From Tulasnella sp. 424 (lineage: Eukaryota > Basidiomycota > Agaricomycetes > Cantharellales > Tulasnellaceae), in the NCBI GenBank assembly GCA_019633425.1, contig WSUB01000008.1, forward strand, positions 434,001 to 498,000: 64,000 nucleotides of DNA, read 5' to 3'. The number at the start of each line of letters is the position of its first letter. Within the stretch, counting starts at the first letter, position 1. Below the pieces are notes generated by a model, which did no database searches, had not been told where the DNA came from, and was given only the letters and a program-made list of their open reading frames with translations. A program made the translations under genes and the position numbers. This document shows, piece after piece, positions 1 to 11,028 of the stretch.

Positions 1-36
1 GGAGGAGTGGGGGTGACGATAGACAAGTAGACTTAC

Positions 37-655
37 AAAAGTGACAGCTGTATTCAGTGGACCTAAATAGTTTGTATTGATGGCAGCGGTGGCCACGTCT
101 TTGGCTTTTTGAATATTGGCTTTTGTGGGTTTCCCAGCTGCAAAGGAGCCATTGGCTTCGCGGGGAGTGTTGGCTACGCCAGTGAGAAGAGCCTTGCCTG
201 CCATGACACCGGCGGCCACCACAAGAGTGTCCAGACCACCGAACTCTAAACCATGAAGATGAGCCACGAAGAGGTTTAACTACTCGATCATCGGGCTTAC
301 CTTTTTCAGCGAGCTTTCGCGCGTTCAAGACGGCATCAACTTCGCTAAAGTCGCCCACCACGGCCAACGCTTTTCCACTCCCAGCTGCCTGACATTCCTG
401 TCGGACTTTATCGAGCAGCTGCTTCCTCCTCCCCATCACCGCTACCTGGGCACCTCGTTTAGCGTATTTGAGGGCGATGGCGCGCCCTACACCGGACGAA
501 GCGCCAACGATGAGCACTCTTTCAGTGTTGACCGGAATAACATTGGGTCGATAAAATGCGCTGGTGGTCCATGCGACGTAAGCAATGATCAGTGGGAAGG
601 CAAAGAATCCAAGCCAGTCAGTAGTCGACAGGTTGGCGAGGATAGAGTCGTCCAT
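37..655 (-). CDS. Short-chain dehydrogenase/reductase, membrane-anchored (5' part, runs off window)
   Basis: NAD(P)-dependent short-chain dehydrogenase; the substrate cannot be told. The ATG is at 655. Residues about 13-30 form one hydrophobic segment (a membrane anchor), followed by a Rossmann fold whose GASSGVGRAIA nucleotide-binding loop lies near residues 50-60, then VAVMGRR, and later GGLDTLVVAAGV in the place of the usual NAG region. One intron (246-300, donor GTAAGC, acceptor TTTAG) joins KLAEK to EFGGLDT in frame. The exon ends at 37, where a GTAAGT donor begins the next intron, so the catalytic YxxxK part lies beyond base 1. The anchor plus SDR layout resembles ER-bound ketoreductases or hydroxysteroid dehydrogenase-like enzymes. 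The family call is safe; the specific reaction is not. Confidence 0.88.
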
Positions 656-1248
656 TTCAGCGCGTGCAGTTGGGGTAGAGAGAGGAAAGCAGATTGCGTG
701 CGGTCCGAGAGGCCCGACTTCCTGGGTAGAACGTCCGACGTAAGCGGGACTGTCGGGGGCATGTCCACGCGTGCAAACAAAGTTCACTTCTGGCACCGCC
801 ACCACCCCTGTCACAACTCGCTTCACATAGAAAACACGCCTCTGCGGGCAAAATGAGGCGTCAATCTGAGAACAATAGTACTAGCGCGCCTCACGTCTGC
901 AATGCGGCGCCCCTCAACACTAATTCCCCAGTCTGGCGAGTCTGATCTCTGGGGGCTGAGGATCCGGACTCGCATCTACCTCGCCCGGCGTGAACTTTTG
1001 GAACCTCCTAGACCTCCTGACAGTGTTCCCCAAGGGGCTCCATCAGGCCTTATAAAAGAGACGCCAGAAACACCAGCGATACCTCCTCAGCTAGCCTCAT
1101 TCCCTCTCTCATCGTCCTTTCGGTTTCAGTTCTTGAACTCTTTTCTTCCTTTTATCTCTTTGCCACCGACGTCCTTCAGGCCTAGGACGACCTTTGCTTG
1201 CTCAAGTAATTCATCTTCGCACAAATAATTAGCTTCCTACCATCTGTG
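656..1248. promoter_or_regulatory. Divergent intergenic region between the SDR gene and the unknown gene at 1249
   Basis: This holds the 5' flanks of two divergently transcribed genes. A good TATA box (TATAAAAG) lies at 1051-1058, about 200 bases upstream of the ATG at 1249, followed by a C/T-rich leader. No independent coding region is convincing here. Confidence 0.5.
1051..1058 (+). promoter_or_regulatory. TATA box
   Basis: TATAAAAG in an otherwise mixed-composition stretch, with pyrimidine-rich sequence downstream (about 1085-1200) typical of fungal transcription start regions. It fits the gene starting at 1249. Confidence 0.55.
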
Positions 1249-2269
1249 ATGGCCTCGATGCTTTCAATCAACGATCTCGTTCTTCAGCTCCAACTCTTCC
1301 GTGATGCTGCGCCGTCCGGGACTGTACCAGTTCAGGCCGCTATCTATCTCGCCATTAACTTTGGACGGCCTCAATCCGACGCCTTGCTCGATAAGGAGCT
1401 CACCACATGCTCTACGTACTGTGAGAAGCCCAACCTTAATCTGGCACTTGCAGGCTTACACTGACCTGTGGGGTATCCTCTCAATAGTGGATCACTCGTC
1501 TTTCATTCGCACACTCCGAAGGCTCCTTCCACTAGATGAGCACGGTACTCGTAAGCCGGCTATTCCCTTTAGACACGCGTCGGTATATTCATGCAGTTGT
1601 GCGATGATGCAGGATCGGCTTACACCGGCCTCGCTCCACGGAGTGACCTCTCCGATCTCCTCAAAATCTTCGGCCGTGACCCAATCGAGGTGGAGGAATA
1701 CATGAACCAATATGTCTCAGAAGAGCTTGGTAAGGATTGCCTTTAGTTTGACTTGCCATGGTGCTTATGTCTTTTACCTCAGTTGCTCTCACCAAGTTCC
1801 TCCGCATTCTAGCAAAACCGATCGCAGGGCAGCGTGAGTGCCTCCTGAACTGCACCAGCTTAGGAGACATGCTGATTGATTGAAATCTCATGCAGGCTAC
1901 CCCATCGGCGTCTACACAATCTCAAGACCACTTTCCGGCGCTCCAGCGAAGGTGTACGCCACTGTAACCAAACCTAGTTGCCGAAGGGACCGGACCAGAG
2001 GTGCGCTAGGCATGCCTGTCACCAGGGATGCTGTAGCCTTGGCACTAGCTCGCAGGACCAAGGTTCGTCACCGTCGACTGCTTCCTCGACTGATCGCACG
2101 TTAACGATACCCCTCAACATAGTATCAGAAATATCGCGCTAACCTCATCCGCCATCGCACACGCCGTAACTCGGACAGTACGGAAACCACAGCGTCAAGT
2201 GTGGACATCGATGACCGGGATCGAGACCTCAACGTGCTCACCTTCCGTCTGTGCGGGCTCAACTTATGA
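1249..2269 (+). CDS. Unrecognised protein, about 240 aa, six exons
   Basis: I do not recognise a family. The reading was built by joining exons: ATG 1249, then a phase-1 intron starting GTGAGAAG near 1419 and ending CTCAATAG near 1490; an intron from GTAAGC near 1551 to GATGCAG near 1611; GTAAGG near 1731 to TACCTCAG; GTGAGT near 1835 to CATGCAG; and GTTCGT near 2060 to CAACATAG. The frame stays open throughout and ends at TGA 2267-2269. The protein opens MASMLSIND, has an acidic helical part with EVEEYMNQYVSEEL, a middle section with RYPIGVYTIS, and a basic part (ARRTKYQKYR, then RHRTRR) before a short acidic stretch (DIDDRDRD). No signal peptide or membrane segment is evident. A TATA box lies 190 bases upstream. 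It could be a lineage-specific gene or a degraded one. The exon chain is moderately supported, the function unknown. Confidence 0.5.
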
Positions 2270-2603
2270 ACCCATGAATGCATGAAAAAACGATACGACG
2301 CATCACGACCACTTTAGACTTCGTGGACAATTTTTCCAAGGTCGCGTTGCCTATATTGATTATAGGCGGGGCGATATGTTGTATTATTACTTTATATCCA
2401 TAATGTGCAATAATAACATTTTGTGGCCAAGCCGATCGGTGCAAATTTTCCGCCTTATTAGTTCAATCATACGTGCGATCCGATTGATCGTGTCAGGTTT
2501 CAGAAGTCTGGATGGGTTCGATCATCCCCTTTGCACGGCTATGGGAAGAGGGTACAAAGTAGCGAATACATAGTGAGCAGCCAATACGTACAGATGCAAT
2601 AGC
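2270..2603. other. Convergent intergenic region
   Basis: Between the 3' ends of the unknown gene (+) and SF3B4 (-). AT-richer than its surroundings near 2360-2460; no gene seen. Confidence 0.5.
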
Positions 2604-3833
2604 CTAAGAAGCATTTGCGCCAGTAGCAAATGGCGGCGGAGGCCCAGGAGGCATCATACCAGGAGGGGGGCCGCCGAAACCTGGAGGCGGAGGGGGCATG
2701 AAACCCCCAGGCGGCATACCAAATCCAGGTGGTGGAGGTGGGGGTGCCCCCATAGCAGGATTGTACATCGGCATCCCAGCAGGAGGACCTACTACTTGTT
2801 GAGGAGCGAATCCAGGAGGGGGCGGTGGCGGGGCGAGTGCACCAGCATATTGTCCCTGATATCCTCCGCCAGGTGGAGGGGCGCCAGGATAACCCATCAT
2901 CGGTGGACCTCCCATAGGCATGCCCATCGGCATCGGGGGTCGAGGACCAAATGCCATCGGTGCTGGAGGTGGACGCGCCGCAGCGGGTAAGGCATTATTC
3001 TTCCTCGCTTGAGCAGCCAAAAGACGTTCGGCAGGTGTGCCGTGGCGTTCGCCTTTGCCATCCTTCTTGAATGCGTATTGTACCGTTATCTGCTTGTTCA
3101 TGAGGAACTGGCCATTCATAGCTTCTATTGCTGCATCCGCGGCCTCGAAATCAGTGTAGGAGACAAAGCCGTATCCCTTTGATTCTCCAGTTTGTGGGTC
3201 GCGGGCCACCTAGGATATAATAGGTAAGCCTCACAGAAACCTAAAGGTTTAGAAACAACAAGAACGAACCTTGGCCGTGTTCGACATCACTCCAAACGCC
3301 GAGAAAGTATCGTAAAGAAGCCGCTCATCAACTTGGGAATCCAAACTGCCGATAAACAAGTTTGCGCCAACGTCGAGCTGCTTCTTGTCTGACGATGCCT
3401 ATGAACAAAAATTAAATGAGTAATTGAGTAACGTGCTTCACCGTATCTCATACCTTATTGACGCGAATGGGCTTACCCCACAGCTTAATTTGGTTCATAA
3501 TTTTGCAGGCATATTCAGCATCTTCTTCCGTTAAGAATTCGCAAAAGCCGTAGCCCTGGTGAGCTTGAGATATGCGATCCTTTGGCAAGTGAACATTAAC
3601 TGAGAGGGATAGTCAGGATGGATGAGCTTTCGGCGCAACACAATGGAGAGATATGTGAGGCTCACCTACTGGGCCTGCTTGCAACATCAGTTCCCAAACC
3701 AAGGCGTCCGTACAGCGTTCATCTAAATTTCCCTATAACAATGTTAAGCCAAGGCCCGGGTATATTTCACGAGAAGACTACGCACAAGATATACAGTCGC
3801 CTCTTGATTTCTGTCATCCTGGGGTCGCGACAT
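2604..3833 (-). CDS. SF3B4: Splicing factor 3B subunit 4 (SF3B4 / Hsh49)
   Basis: U2 snRNP SF3b subunit that contacts pre-mRNA near the branch point. Five exons: 3786-3833, 3666-3732, 3454-3599, 3270-3398 and 2604-3209, all with GT..AG borders. The N-terminus [20 protein letters not shown] is the family's start. RRM1 contains QAGPV, the RNP1-like [15 protein letters not shown] and [20 protein letters not shown]2 contains [27 protein letters not shown]1 SKGYGFVSY and [30 protein letters not shown] closes it. The last third is a Pro/Gly/Met-rich tail typical of the family. Exon 2 is 67 bases and exon 1 codes for only 16 residues. The start is fixed by the conserved N-terminal motif. Orthology is close to certain. 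Confidence 0.97.
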
Positions 3834-4234
3834 AGCAATGGGGAGGTGGTTTGGAACAGAATATTCGCGAAAGTCACCGTTGACCTTTTCTCACGGGGCG
3901 GGGACTTTCGCGCTTCAGGACTTTGGAAGGTTTGATCATTTGAGAATATCAAGCGTCGCTCTTCCCCTTTAGGAAGTTCAACGGTATGTTACGTCTACGT
4001 TCTTGCTTGCGTGAAGCGGTGAGTCGGGGTTAGAGGCTTCTCGATTCCGACATGTGTGGTGTGTTTGCCGCCGGAGCTGCGTTGCATGACATGGTTATCA
4101 TAGGTCTGCCCATATAAAGCTTCGCTTAGCGTTCTGAAAATGAGTTGAAGCCGTATTAACCTATGAGACCCCTCGCAAATGATTCGATGAGAATCAAAGT
4201 AAGATATTGTATTAAAGGAGCATTAGAAAACGCG
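3834..4234. other. Intergenic, SF3B4 promoter side
   Basis: 5' flank of SF3B4 (-) and 3' flank of the Zn2Cys6 gene (-). Nothing else seen. Confidence 0.45.
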
Positions 4235-6846
4235 CTAAGTATGGTACACGGGGTAAGATACTAAACGCTCTATTAAGATGGCTCCAGCAAACACCGGTAC
4301 CAAAGGCATTACGCTGTGCCCGTCGATTGACCCGGCTGCAACGCTTGCCATTGAAGGTCTGTCGTAAAGGTAAATCTGGTCAGCAACATCCAGCATGGGG
4401 CGTTGTGTACCAGTATACCTACCAACAATTGGATATGTTTCTCGAAGAACGTTGATGGTCTCTAGCATTGTTTCGAGATGCAGCTCCTGCTCGCTCTTCT
4501 CCTGCTCGAGCTGCTGCCGAGCGGGGCTTCCTTGAGGTTCATTCTCCAGAGCAGTGTCCAGTTTTATCACCTTTTCCATGAAGATACTGGTCGGGAACAT
4601 CAGCAGAAGCTATGGAAACAGGTTCATCAGTGGGCGAGGATTTGAGAACGATAATGCCCTACTCACTCCAACCACAAAGCAAGTATGCTCTATGCCAGGT
4701 CTTCTTCCGTCGGCTGGAAGGTCCGCGCCAAGCGCTCTAATCTCGTCAAGCGCGGCTCCCAGCACTGCCGAGCAGCCACGAGCGGCATTCAATCTCAGGG
4801 CAAGGGCTTCCTCCTTGTCAAATATGATAGGTGTCCCGTCCGAGTTCTTGATATGAGTCACGTGGATTTCAGCAACTAATACGAAAAGCTGCACCATTGA
4901 CTTGAAAGTGGCCACGCAAAATGCCCTGCTCCTGATCGGGGCTGGCCGGGTATAAGGGGAAGACGAGAAGGTTTGCTTCGCTGACGTTTTCAAGTTGCTG
5001 ATGCTTTGGTACAACTGGAAGACATCAACTGTAGGTGCTATTGAGCCGGGGTATTAATGAAATTTGCTTGGGACACATTCAGCGAACACAAAAACGCACC
5101 AGATTTCTGAGACACATAGCGAACAGAGCGATCAAGTAAAGCCATTCCCTTCATTAGCATTGTCCCGATGGTATCTGGAGGTTGGGTTGGAAAATTTGTA
5201 CCATCGAAGAGATTGTCGATAGAAGTATACGGAACGTCAAACGCGACGCCCTGATTTTGGGACAGAGTGTCAGACGTTATCGTTGAATAAAATAGGCCAC
5301 GATAGCTTACCGAAATGTATTCGTCTCGCGTGCGAGGGAATGCTGTCGTGATATGGCATAAGTCATCGTCGTCGTACGTTGAAGGTACACCGGTGATGAT
5401 CCTTAGGACTTTGTCCATGAAGAAAGACTAGAGTTTATGTCATTACTCAGCAGTTGAGACGTTTCTAAGAGCAAATATCATCATACCTCCCAAAACAATG
5501 ATATACGAATAGCGAGATCTTCTCTATCCTTTGGTCTTCCGAGTAGACTGCCTTCCCAACGGCTCTGGCCATCTGGCAGGGGGGAAGCGTGGGGAGCGAG
5601 TTCTCGCATCGCGTCACCATCGATCTGGTGCAATCGACAGTTAATTACCAGCCTAAAGGTGAGGTCATGGTCACAATGTGCTGAGGGCGACGCTATCCCT
5701 AAAATATGATGCACACCTGTTCACGGCCGCTGCAGAGTACTGTCCCTCGAGAACTCGGCCCTTTCGAATATACCAAAATGCAAGAAGGAGCGATGCTTGA
5801 ATGTAGTCTGCCAGTCGATCGACATCCGCTAGGCTCTGCGTGCATTGAGTTTGAATCCGAGCAATGAGTGTCTCATCCGAGGGGGTTGATTCTGGCATAA
5901 CGAAATCCACGTAACGGGCTCCCGTCTCGTCTAGCACGGGCTCCGGAGCAATACTGTTCGCAAGGTCCCTGGCGACCAGCACCATTGCATTGAAAACACA
6001 GGCATGGGGTCGGTTTTCCGGTTTCGGATCCTCCAACCGTGAGACCAGGTTGGAAGGAGTGATCATCACCGCATAACGATAGCATTGACCCTGGTATAGT
6101 TCAATCCTACGTTGTCAAGAGCGGGATAGAGAACGGCGTCAAACTCGTGGAACGCCGTGTCGGGTGAACCCTGTGAACTGGGGCGCTCACATTAACTTCC
6201 TTTCCTTCTTCGTCATAGTCTTTTCCAAGTACGGATCATCCAATGCTCCAGATTGTGGCCGCACGCTTTCAGGTCGCACTGGAGGCAGTGTCGGATAATC
6301 CAATGATGCCACCCAATTTCGAGCTGATTCTGTGTGAAAAAAATGGTGGGCCGGGGATTGAGAAAGTTATTTCAGAGCTCGTTATTAGCATATTCGGAGG
6401 AGGGAAGGAGGACGTCGCAAGACGAGCAGTAACATTACCTGACACAGTAATCCTTCCAGGCCCTTCCCCTTGACCTGTCCTAGCGGCCTCCATCTCCGAT
6501 AGCATTCGGTATCGTTCTTCCAGTCCGGCGAGCTTCGCCGAGAGTGCGGCCGCACTCGCCGGGGGACGCGGTTTGTCAAGGTAGACGCATTCCCTCTCAG
6601 CTTGAAGACAGTTGGAGCAGTCCGGGCGGACGCCATTGCAACGCTGGGAAAGGCAGGTCGCACAAATTAATAACGTAGGGGCAACAATACGATGTCTAAA
6701 GGCAAACTTACGATGCGACGAGCACGACACGACTCGCAGGCCTTTCCTTTGCCTAAAGTGGGCCCTTTAGCTCGGTAGGCTCTCCCAGAAGAATCAGAAG
6801 GACCAGTTGCAGAGGGTTCGCTATCTGCAGGAGCTTCGTTGTGCAT
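4235..6846 (-). CDS. Zn2Cys6 fungal transcription factor (paralogue of the one at 13498)
   Basis: Nuclear DNA-binding regulator of the Gal4 type. ATG at 6846. The zinc cluster is split by an intron after CESCRARRI: the joined reading C-x2-C-x6-C-x6-C-x2-C-x6-C (CESC, RC, DCSNC, ECVY) is complete, followed by a KPRPP linker and a short coiled coil (SAKLAGLEERYRMLSEME). Further exons give the middle homology region: VNRLVIN-type joins, DVDRLADYIQASLLLAFWYI, LHQIDGDAMREL, GQSRWEGSLLGRP, then VPYTSIDNLFDG and a C-terminal helix pair. At least eight exons; the intron joining KKERKLM to IELYQGQ fits in frame. The C-terminus carries a hydrophobic stretch (VMPLVPVFAGAILIERLV) near residue -25. Upstream in-frame codons before 6846 are not ATG. 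Target genes unknown. Confidence 0.88.
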
Positions 6847-7618
6847 GACGGGGAAAGAGATAGAATAAGCAAAAGACAAGAAGCAAGAAAGACGAGAAGG
6901 GTGTTTGGGATGAGAACTGGGGAAAGATTGTGTGAGGAAAGTTGATTCTTAAACGCAGCTCGGTAAAGTGGAGGAGGTACGGTGAGGGGAAAAAAGTAGG
7001 ATAACGTGGCCCCTGCAGCGCTAAATCGGGGAACTGCGGTCATGGATTGATCAATGGCTGTTTTCGGGTAGAAGGAGAAGGGGAGGTCCACTCCGAGAAC
7101 GACTACCGAAATTCGCGGCGCATAGAGTGCGTAATCACCGCCCGCCCACGCAACCCTATGAACCCCGGTCGCTAATCGTTTTCGGGGAATGACAAATACT
7201 TTTTTATCTGCAGCCACAGGTTTTCGTGCTTGGCCTCCATCGTGCATGAAAAAGGTTATGTAACTGAAAAGAGAAAAACACTCTGATGGATCAGCATCAT
7301 GACTAAGCCAATTGGCCTTCCACGCTTGTTTAAATTACCCGAACGCCGAACAGCGAAGAGCGGAGTCCCCAACGAGAATAATAGCGATTGTGTATGCATT
7401 CAAGATTCAATCGCCACCTGTTTTCAGGGAGCTTAGCCACTGGTACGATGAGAAAGATAGACTTTCGGAACGTCACGGCACAGTGGGATGGGGTCCTTCA
7501 CGCCCCTGACGCGAGTCGAAAACTCGATCAGGTCCGTCTCGAGAAGGCTGAGCTTGGGCTCGGCGAGAAATGGAGGGGGAGTGAAGGGGCAAATCATATT
7601 AACAACCCACGAAGAATT
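6847..7618. other. Intergenic between the Zn2Cys6 gene and COX17
   Basis: Promoter side of the Zn2Cys6 gene and 3' flank of COX17, both on the minus strand. Open frames exist (for example 6753-7247) but show no family features or splice-consistent extension. No gene called. Confidence 0.4.
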
Positions 7619-8031
7619 CTACACTTTGAATCCATAACTCCTCATGCAATCAATATGGGCCTTTACGAGCCACTTGCATTTCTCATCTGCCTCTGCAGTA
7701 TCGAACTTGAGGAAGCAAGCGTCCCGAGCCGATTTAGTCTCTGGGCATGCGCAACATCTATTCACCAAAGGAGGAAAATGTCAGTCAGGGTGCGCGGAAT
7801 CCGGAATTCGGTTGCCCGGGTCCCACAAGATCGCGGAAGGAGGCGCAAGGTGTATTCATGGAGCGAGGAAATTGAAAGATGAAACCAGACATACGGTTTG
7901 AGACCTTTTGGGTTTAACGGATTGGCCTCTTTAGCGATTGGTACGGGACACGCATCCGCTGAGCTCGTTGCCGCGCTGCTGGACTTGTCCGCATTTGGTG
8001 TAGATGAAGAGCTCGAGAACCAGCCGAACAT
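7619..8031 (-). CDS. COX17: COX17, copper chaperone for cytochrome c oxidase
   Basis: Mitochondrial intermembrane-space copper chaperone that hands Cu(I) to Sco1 and Cox11. Two exons, 7895-8031 and 7619-7757. The intron (donor GTATGT, acceptor TAG) falls just before the copper site. The joined protein of about 90 aa has a Ser-rich N-terminus (MFGWFSSSSS), then GLKPCCACPETKSARDAC and CKWLVKAHIDC: the diagnostic CCxC copper motif and both CX9C cysteine pairs of the CHCH fold, ending SYGFKV. No single open frame shows this because the intron interrupts it. The 5' leader probably has its own intron (GTAAGT on the minus strand near 8120, acceptor TTTTAG near 8037). N-terminus slightly longer than yeast Cox17. 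Identification is firm. Confidence 0.95.
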
Positions 8032-11028
8032 GAGGCCTAAAAATCCAGGGGTTGGAACGAATGAGTAATCCGAAGGCCGGGAGTGACGTCTCTCCTCCCT
8101 CTAGCGCAAGATACTTACCTGGATTAAAGCGAAGAGAGGGTGAAGTCGGAGAGAGTGAACGGGAGAGTGAGAGCGAAAGGTGGTGGAGGTGCAACGATTT
8201 CCAAAATGTTCAGGGTCTCTCACGGCGAATGTTGGCTTCGCGCTCTGTCAGCCAACCGGACGTCTCCGCGTTTTGTCAGCCTCCGGGATTCGCGATGTCT
8301 ACACCGAACCGGTCTGGCGTCCGACCAAAGCTGACGACTACAATGGTATGATGCAACCAACGCTAGCTGAGCTTGAACTCCGTGGCTTGAGAAAGTGTAT
8401 CGAGGTGTAGTCTTCTGTTGTTCCTGTCACTCCATTCTATACGCCGGCGGCAGATGAAGATGTGAGGGTGTCTTAATCCGGCAAGTTAGCTACCGAGTCG
8501 GACCCTAAAGTCTCCTTGAATAGTTATTGATCTGTTTAGTTTCCGGATCTATCAATCAGACGTCAAAGGGTTCGTTGAGCGCCGCCTGAAGTCGAACCAT
8601 CGCCCACGCGCCCCGTTCTCCTCTGTGGCGCACAATGCAGTGCAAACGACAGGGTTCTCGGGGAAATTGATAAAATTAGGAGGTTGCGAAGCATGTCGTA
8701 GCAGAACGTAAGCTGTTTGCAGGGATGGGGTCTTACGTGGCCTAGTACCGGCAAACTACCAAAACTAAGCCCGTCGATGCACAACAAACCATGCTTTCGT
8801 CCCAAAAGTTTCCATACGTATGTATACTGTGGTTTTAGAGCTCTACATCTCTCATACTTGATGCTGGTCCTTCAGTTCCGCGCAAAAACGGCACAGGAAC
8901 CTTTTGCGCCACCTGTCGGCTTTCATCTCGGAGCACAGCAGCTCCACGCGATCCGGAATTGGTAGCTGGAGTGATTGAACTTATAGTCCTTCGTCTCTTC
9001 TCGTCCTTCAAACCCTTGTCAGAAGCCGCGACGCTCTCGTCGAACTCCAGCCCCATTCTCCGGGGTCTCCGATGATACGCGCCGCCTCTTCCAACCCGCA
9101 AACGCCGGCATTACCTCTGAGAACAAGGAATGACGAATTCCGATGGCCACTTAAGGGTCGAACTATCCATCTCACGCTTCCCTGCATAGCTGAAACCCGA
9201 AATAGATCCGCCCCCGGAGCTCGGCTTAAAAAATAAGACTCGGAGGAGCATAAGCGCATCTTTTCTCCATCGTGGCTGCATATCTTCATTTCACAAACGT
9301 CGGGGTATGCCGTGTCGTAGTATCTCTATGCACTTCTAAGCCTAATTCGTTGCTTCCGCGGGGCGGGCATGGTTCTCCGGCAGGCATAGCGAAAGCCAAA
9401 AATAACGCCAGACGCGTAGCATTTTAGTAGAGGATCGTCCACCATCATGCTAACGCTAAACGGATACCGGCAACTATCTATGTACTGAGACTACGTTGTC
9501 TGAAAGGGTAATGACGGTTCGACCAGGACGCCAGCCCATAGGCGTATAGATCGCAGGACTAGGGAAACACCATCACCCCTTCGTCGCGTCCGACCAGCCC
9601 GATCTCCCAGCCACAATATGCCGCTCGCCAAGGTTCCAAGATAATAGCAATTGTCCATATGGCATAGAAGCTCTTTCACACACACACACACATATAGCCT
9701 CGTTTGGGTAGGGCGAAAGGCTCGAGGAAGACCCCGTATACAGTCTTCCCGGAAAATGTCCTCGCTAGGATCTAACCCAGTACAGAGCAACTAATCGAGT
9801 ATAGCAATAAAATCTTTGTGTGTGGGATTCATCGAGCAGTTACACCTTCCTCTAATAGTGGTTAGGAACCAACTCCCGTCCCAACGCCGTGCAGCCTCCA
9901 TCGCGACTCCCACTCCGCCGATATTTGGCGCGTTTCTTTATCTCCGTTCCTTAGCGTCATTCTAAACGCGTCATCGCCGTGAACTCTTGCCGGGCGCCCC
10001 GGGCGAAGACTTTGGTTAATCCGTAGGTATGTGCTATGCTTTCCTTTCCTTCTCAGTGTGCACAGAGCTCGGTCCCGCAACGGACTACGTATCGAAGGAC
10101 GCACAGCTTCAAATCTAACCGATATCCGCTTTGTACTATCGCTCGTTTCTTCTTTCTACTGTGGGCGCGCACGAAGTCGGACTGGATCTCTGTGCAACGG
10201 AGCCGAGCTTGTTCGTTGTCCGCTGCTCGAGGGATTTCGGCGCCCTAAACAGCTATCTCAGGCATTTGCACTTCACAGCCAACGTAAATTTGAAATTTAT
10301 CGTTCGATCACGCAAGAACTAGGCTGATTTCAGGTTGCCTGACAACAGCAAGTCGGTACCGACCCCTCAGCCCAGACCAAATAGCTCAAGTCCCCCAAGT
10401 CTCCAGGTCCGCAGCAGTGCGGCACAGCACAAGATGGCATAGACTAGTAGCTGTTGTGCAATAGGGGTGGGTGTGCAGTTGCAAACGATAGGATCGGTCG
10501 CCGAGAGATGAGGAAATCAAGGGGTAACGCGCAAGCGCCTGGCTTGCCCCAAGAAGCTAGATCAACGGCTTTTGTAGTTGGCATAGTACGACGTTACGAG
10601 CGAGAAGGTCTCGCTTTGAGTTGTGATACGCCAGAGGGAATCCTCGATTGTTGAAAGCCTGTTCATGTGGCTCGGACTCGATTTTGGTAATGTTGATCGC
10701 GGAGACAGCCCTCGATGGGCCAGCCAGCGGCAAAAAGAAGACGCGAATGTTCACAGTAACAGGCCGAAACGCAAAAGAAAAAAAGCCCCCGTTCTTGATA
10801 CGGGTGACGCGGGCGGGCGGCTTTTTGCTGACAGCTTCAGGTCACGCCCCAGCACGGCGTCAATACGCCGCACCCATCCTTTGGCTTCTGCCCTTCACCC
10901 CCGATTCCTCTCCACCCGACTTCTCCGTTCTTAGCGCCTGCCCAGGACCAACGCCACCAGCTCACCTTCGGTCTAGCACATCCCTTCGCTTCAGCGACAA
11001 ACAAGCGGAACGTGCTGACGCATCATTC
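8032..11028. other. 3 kb stretch without a recognisable gene
   Basis: Lies between the divergent COX17 (-) and glyoxalase-like (+) genes. Only short open frames (under 105 codons) with no family motifs and no splice-consistent chain that I could find on either strand. Contains a (CA)n run near 9677 and an imperfect A/T-flanked inverted repeat near 10780-10826. No tRNA-like fold or transposon ends recognised. Confidence 0.45.
9677..9692. repeat. (CA)n microsatellite
   Basis: About eight CA units in the gene-poor stretch; likely a simple-sequence repeat with no coding role. Confidence 0.7.

Noticed and set aside
902..1228. Open frame of 108 codons
   Set aside because: It contains the TATA box of the gene at 1249 and has no family features; it is promoter sequence.
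10780..10826. A/T-flanked inverted repeat resembling a terminator hairpin
   Set aside because: Stem of only 8 pairs with a 31-base loop in a fungal nuclear sequence; intrinsic terminators of this kind do not apply.
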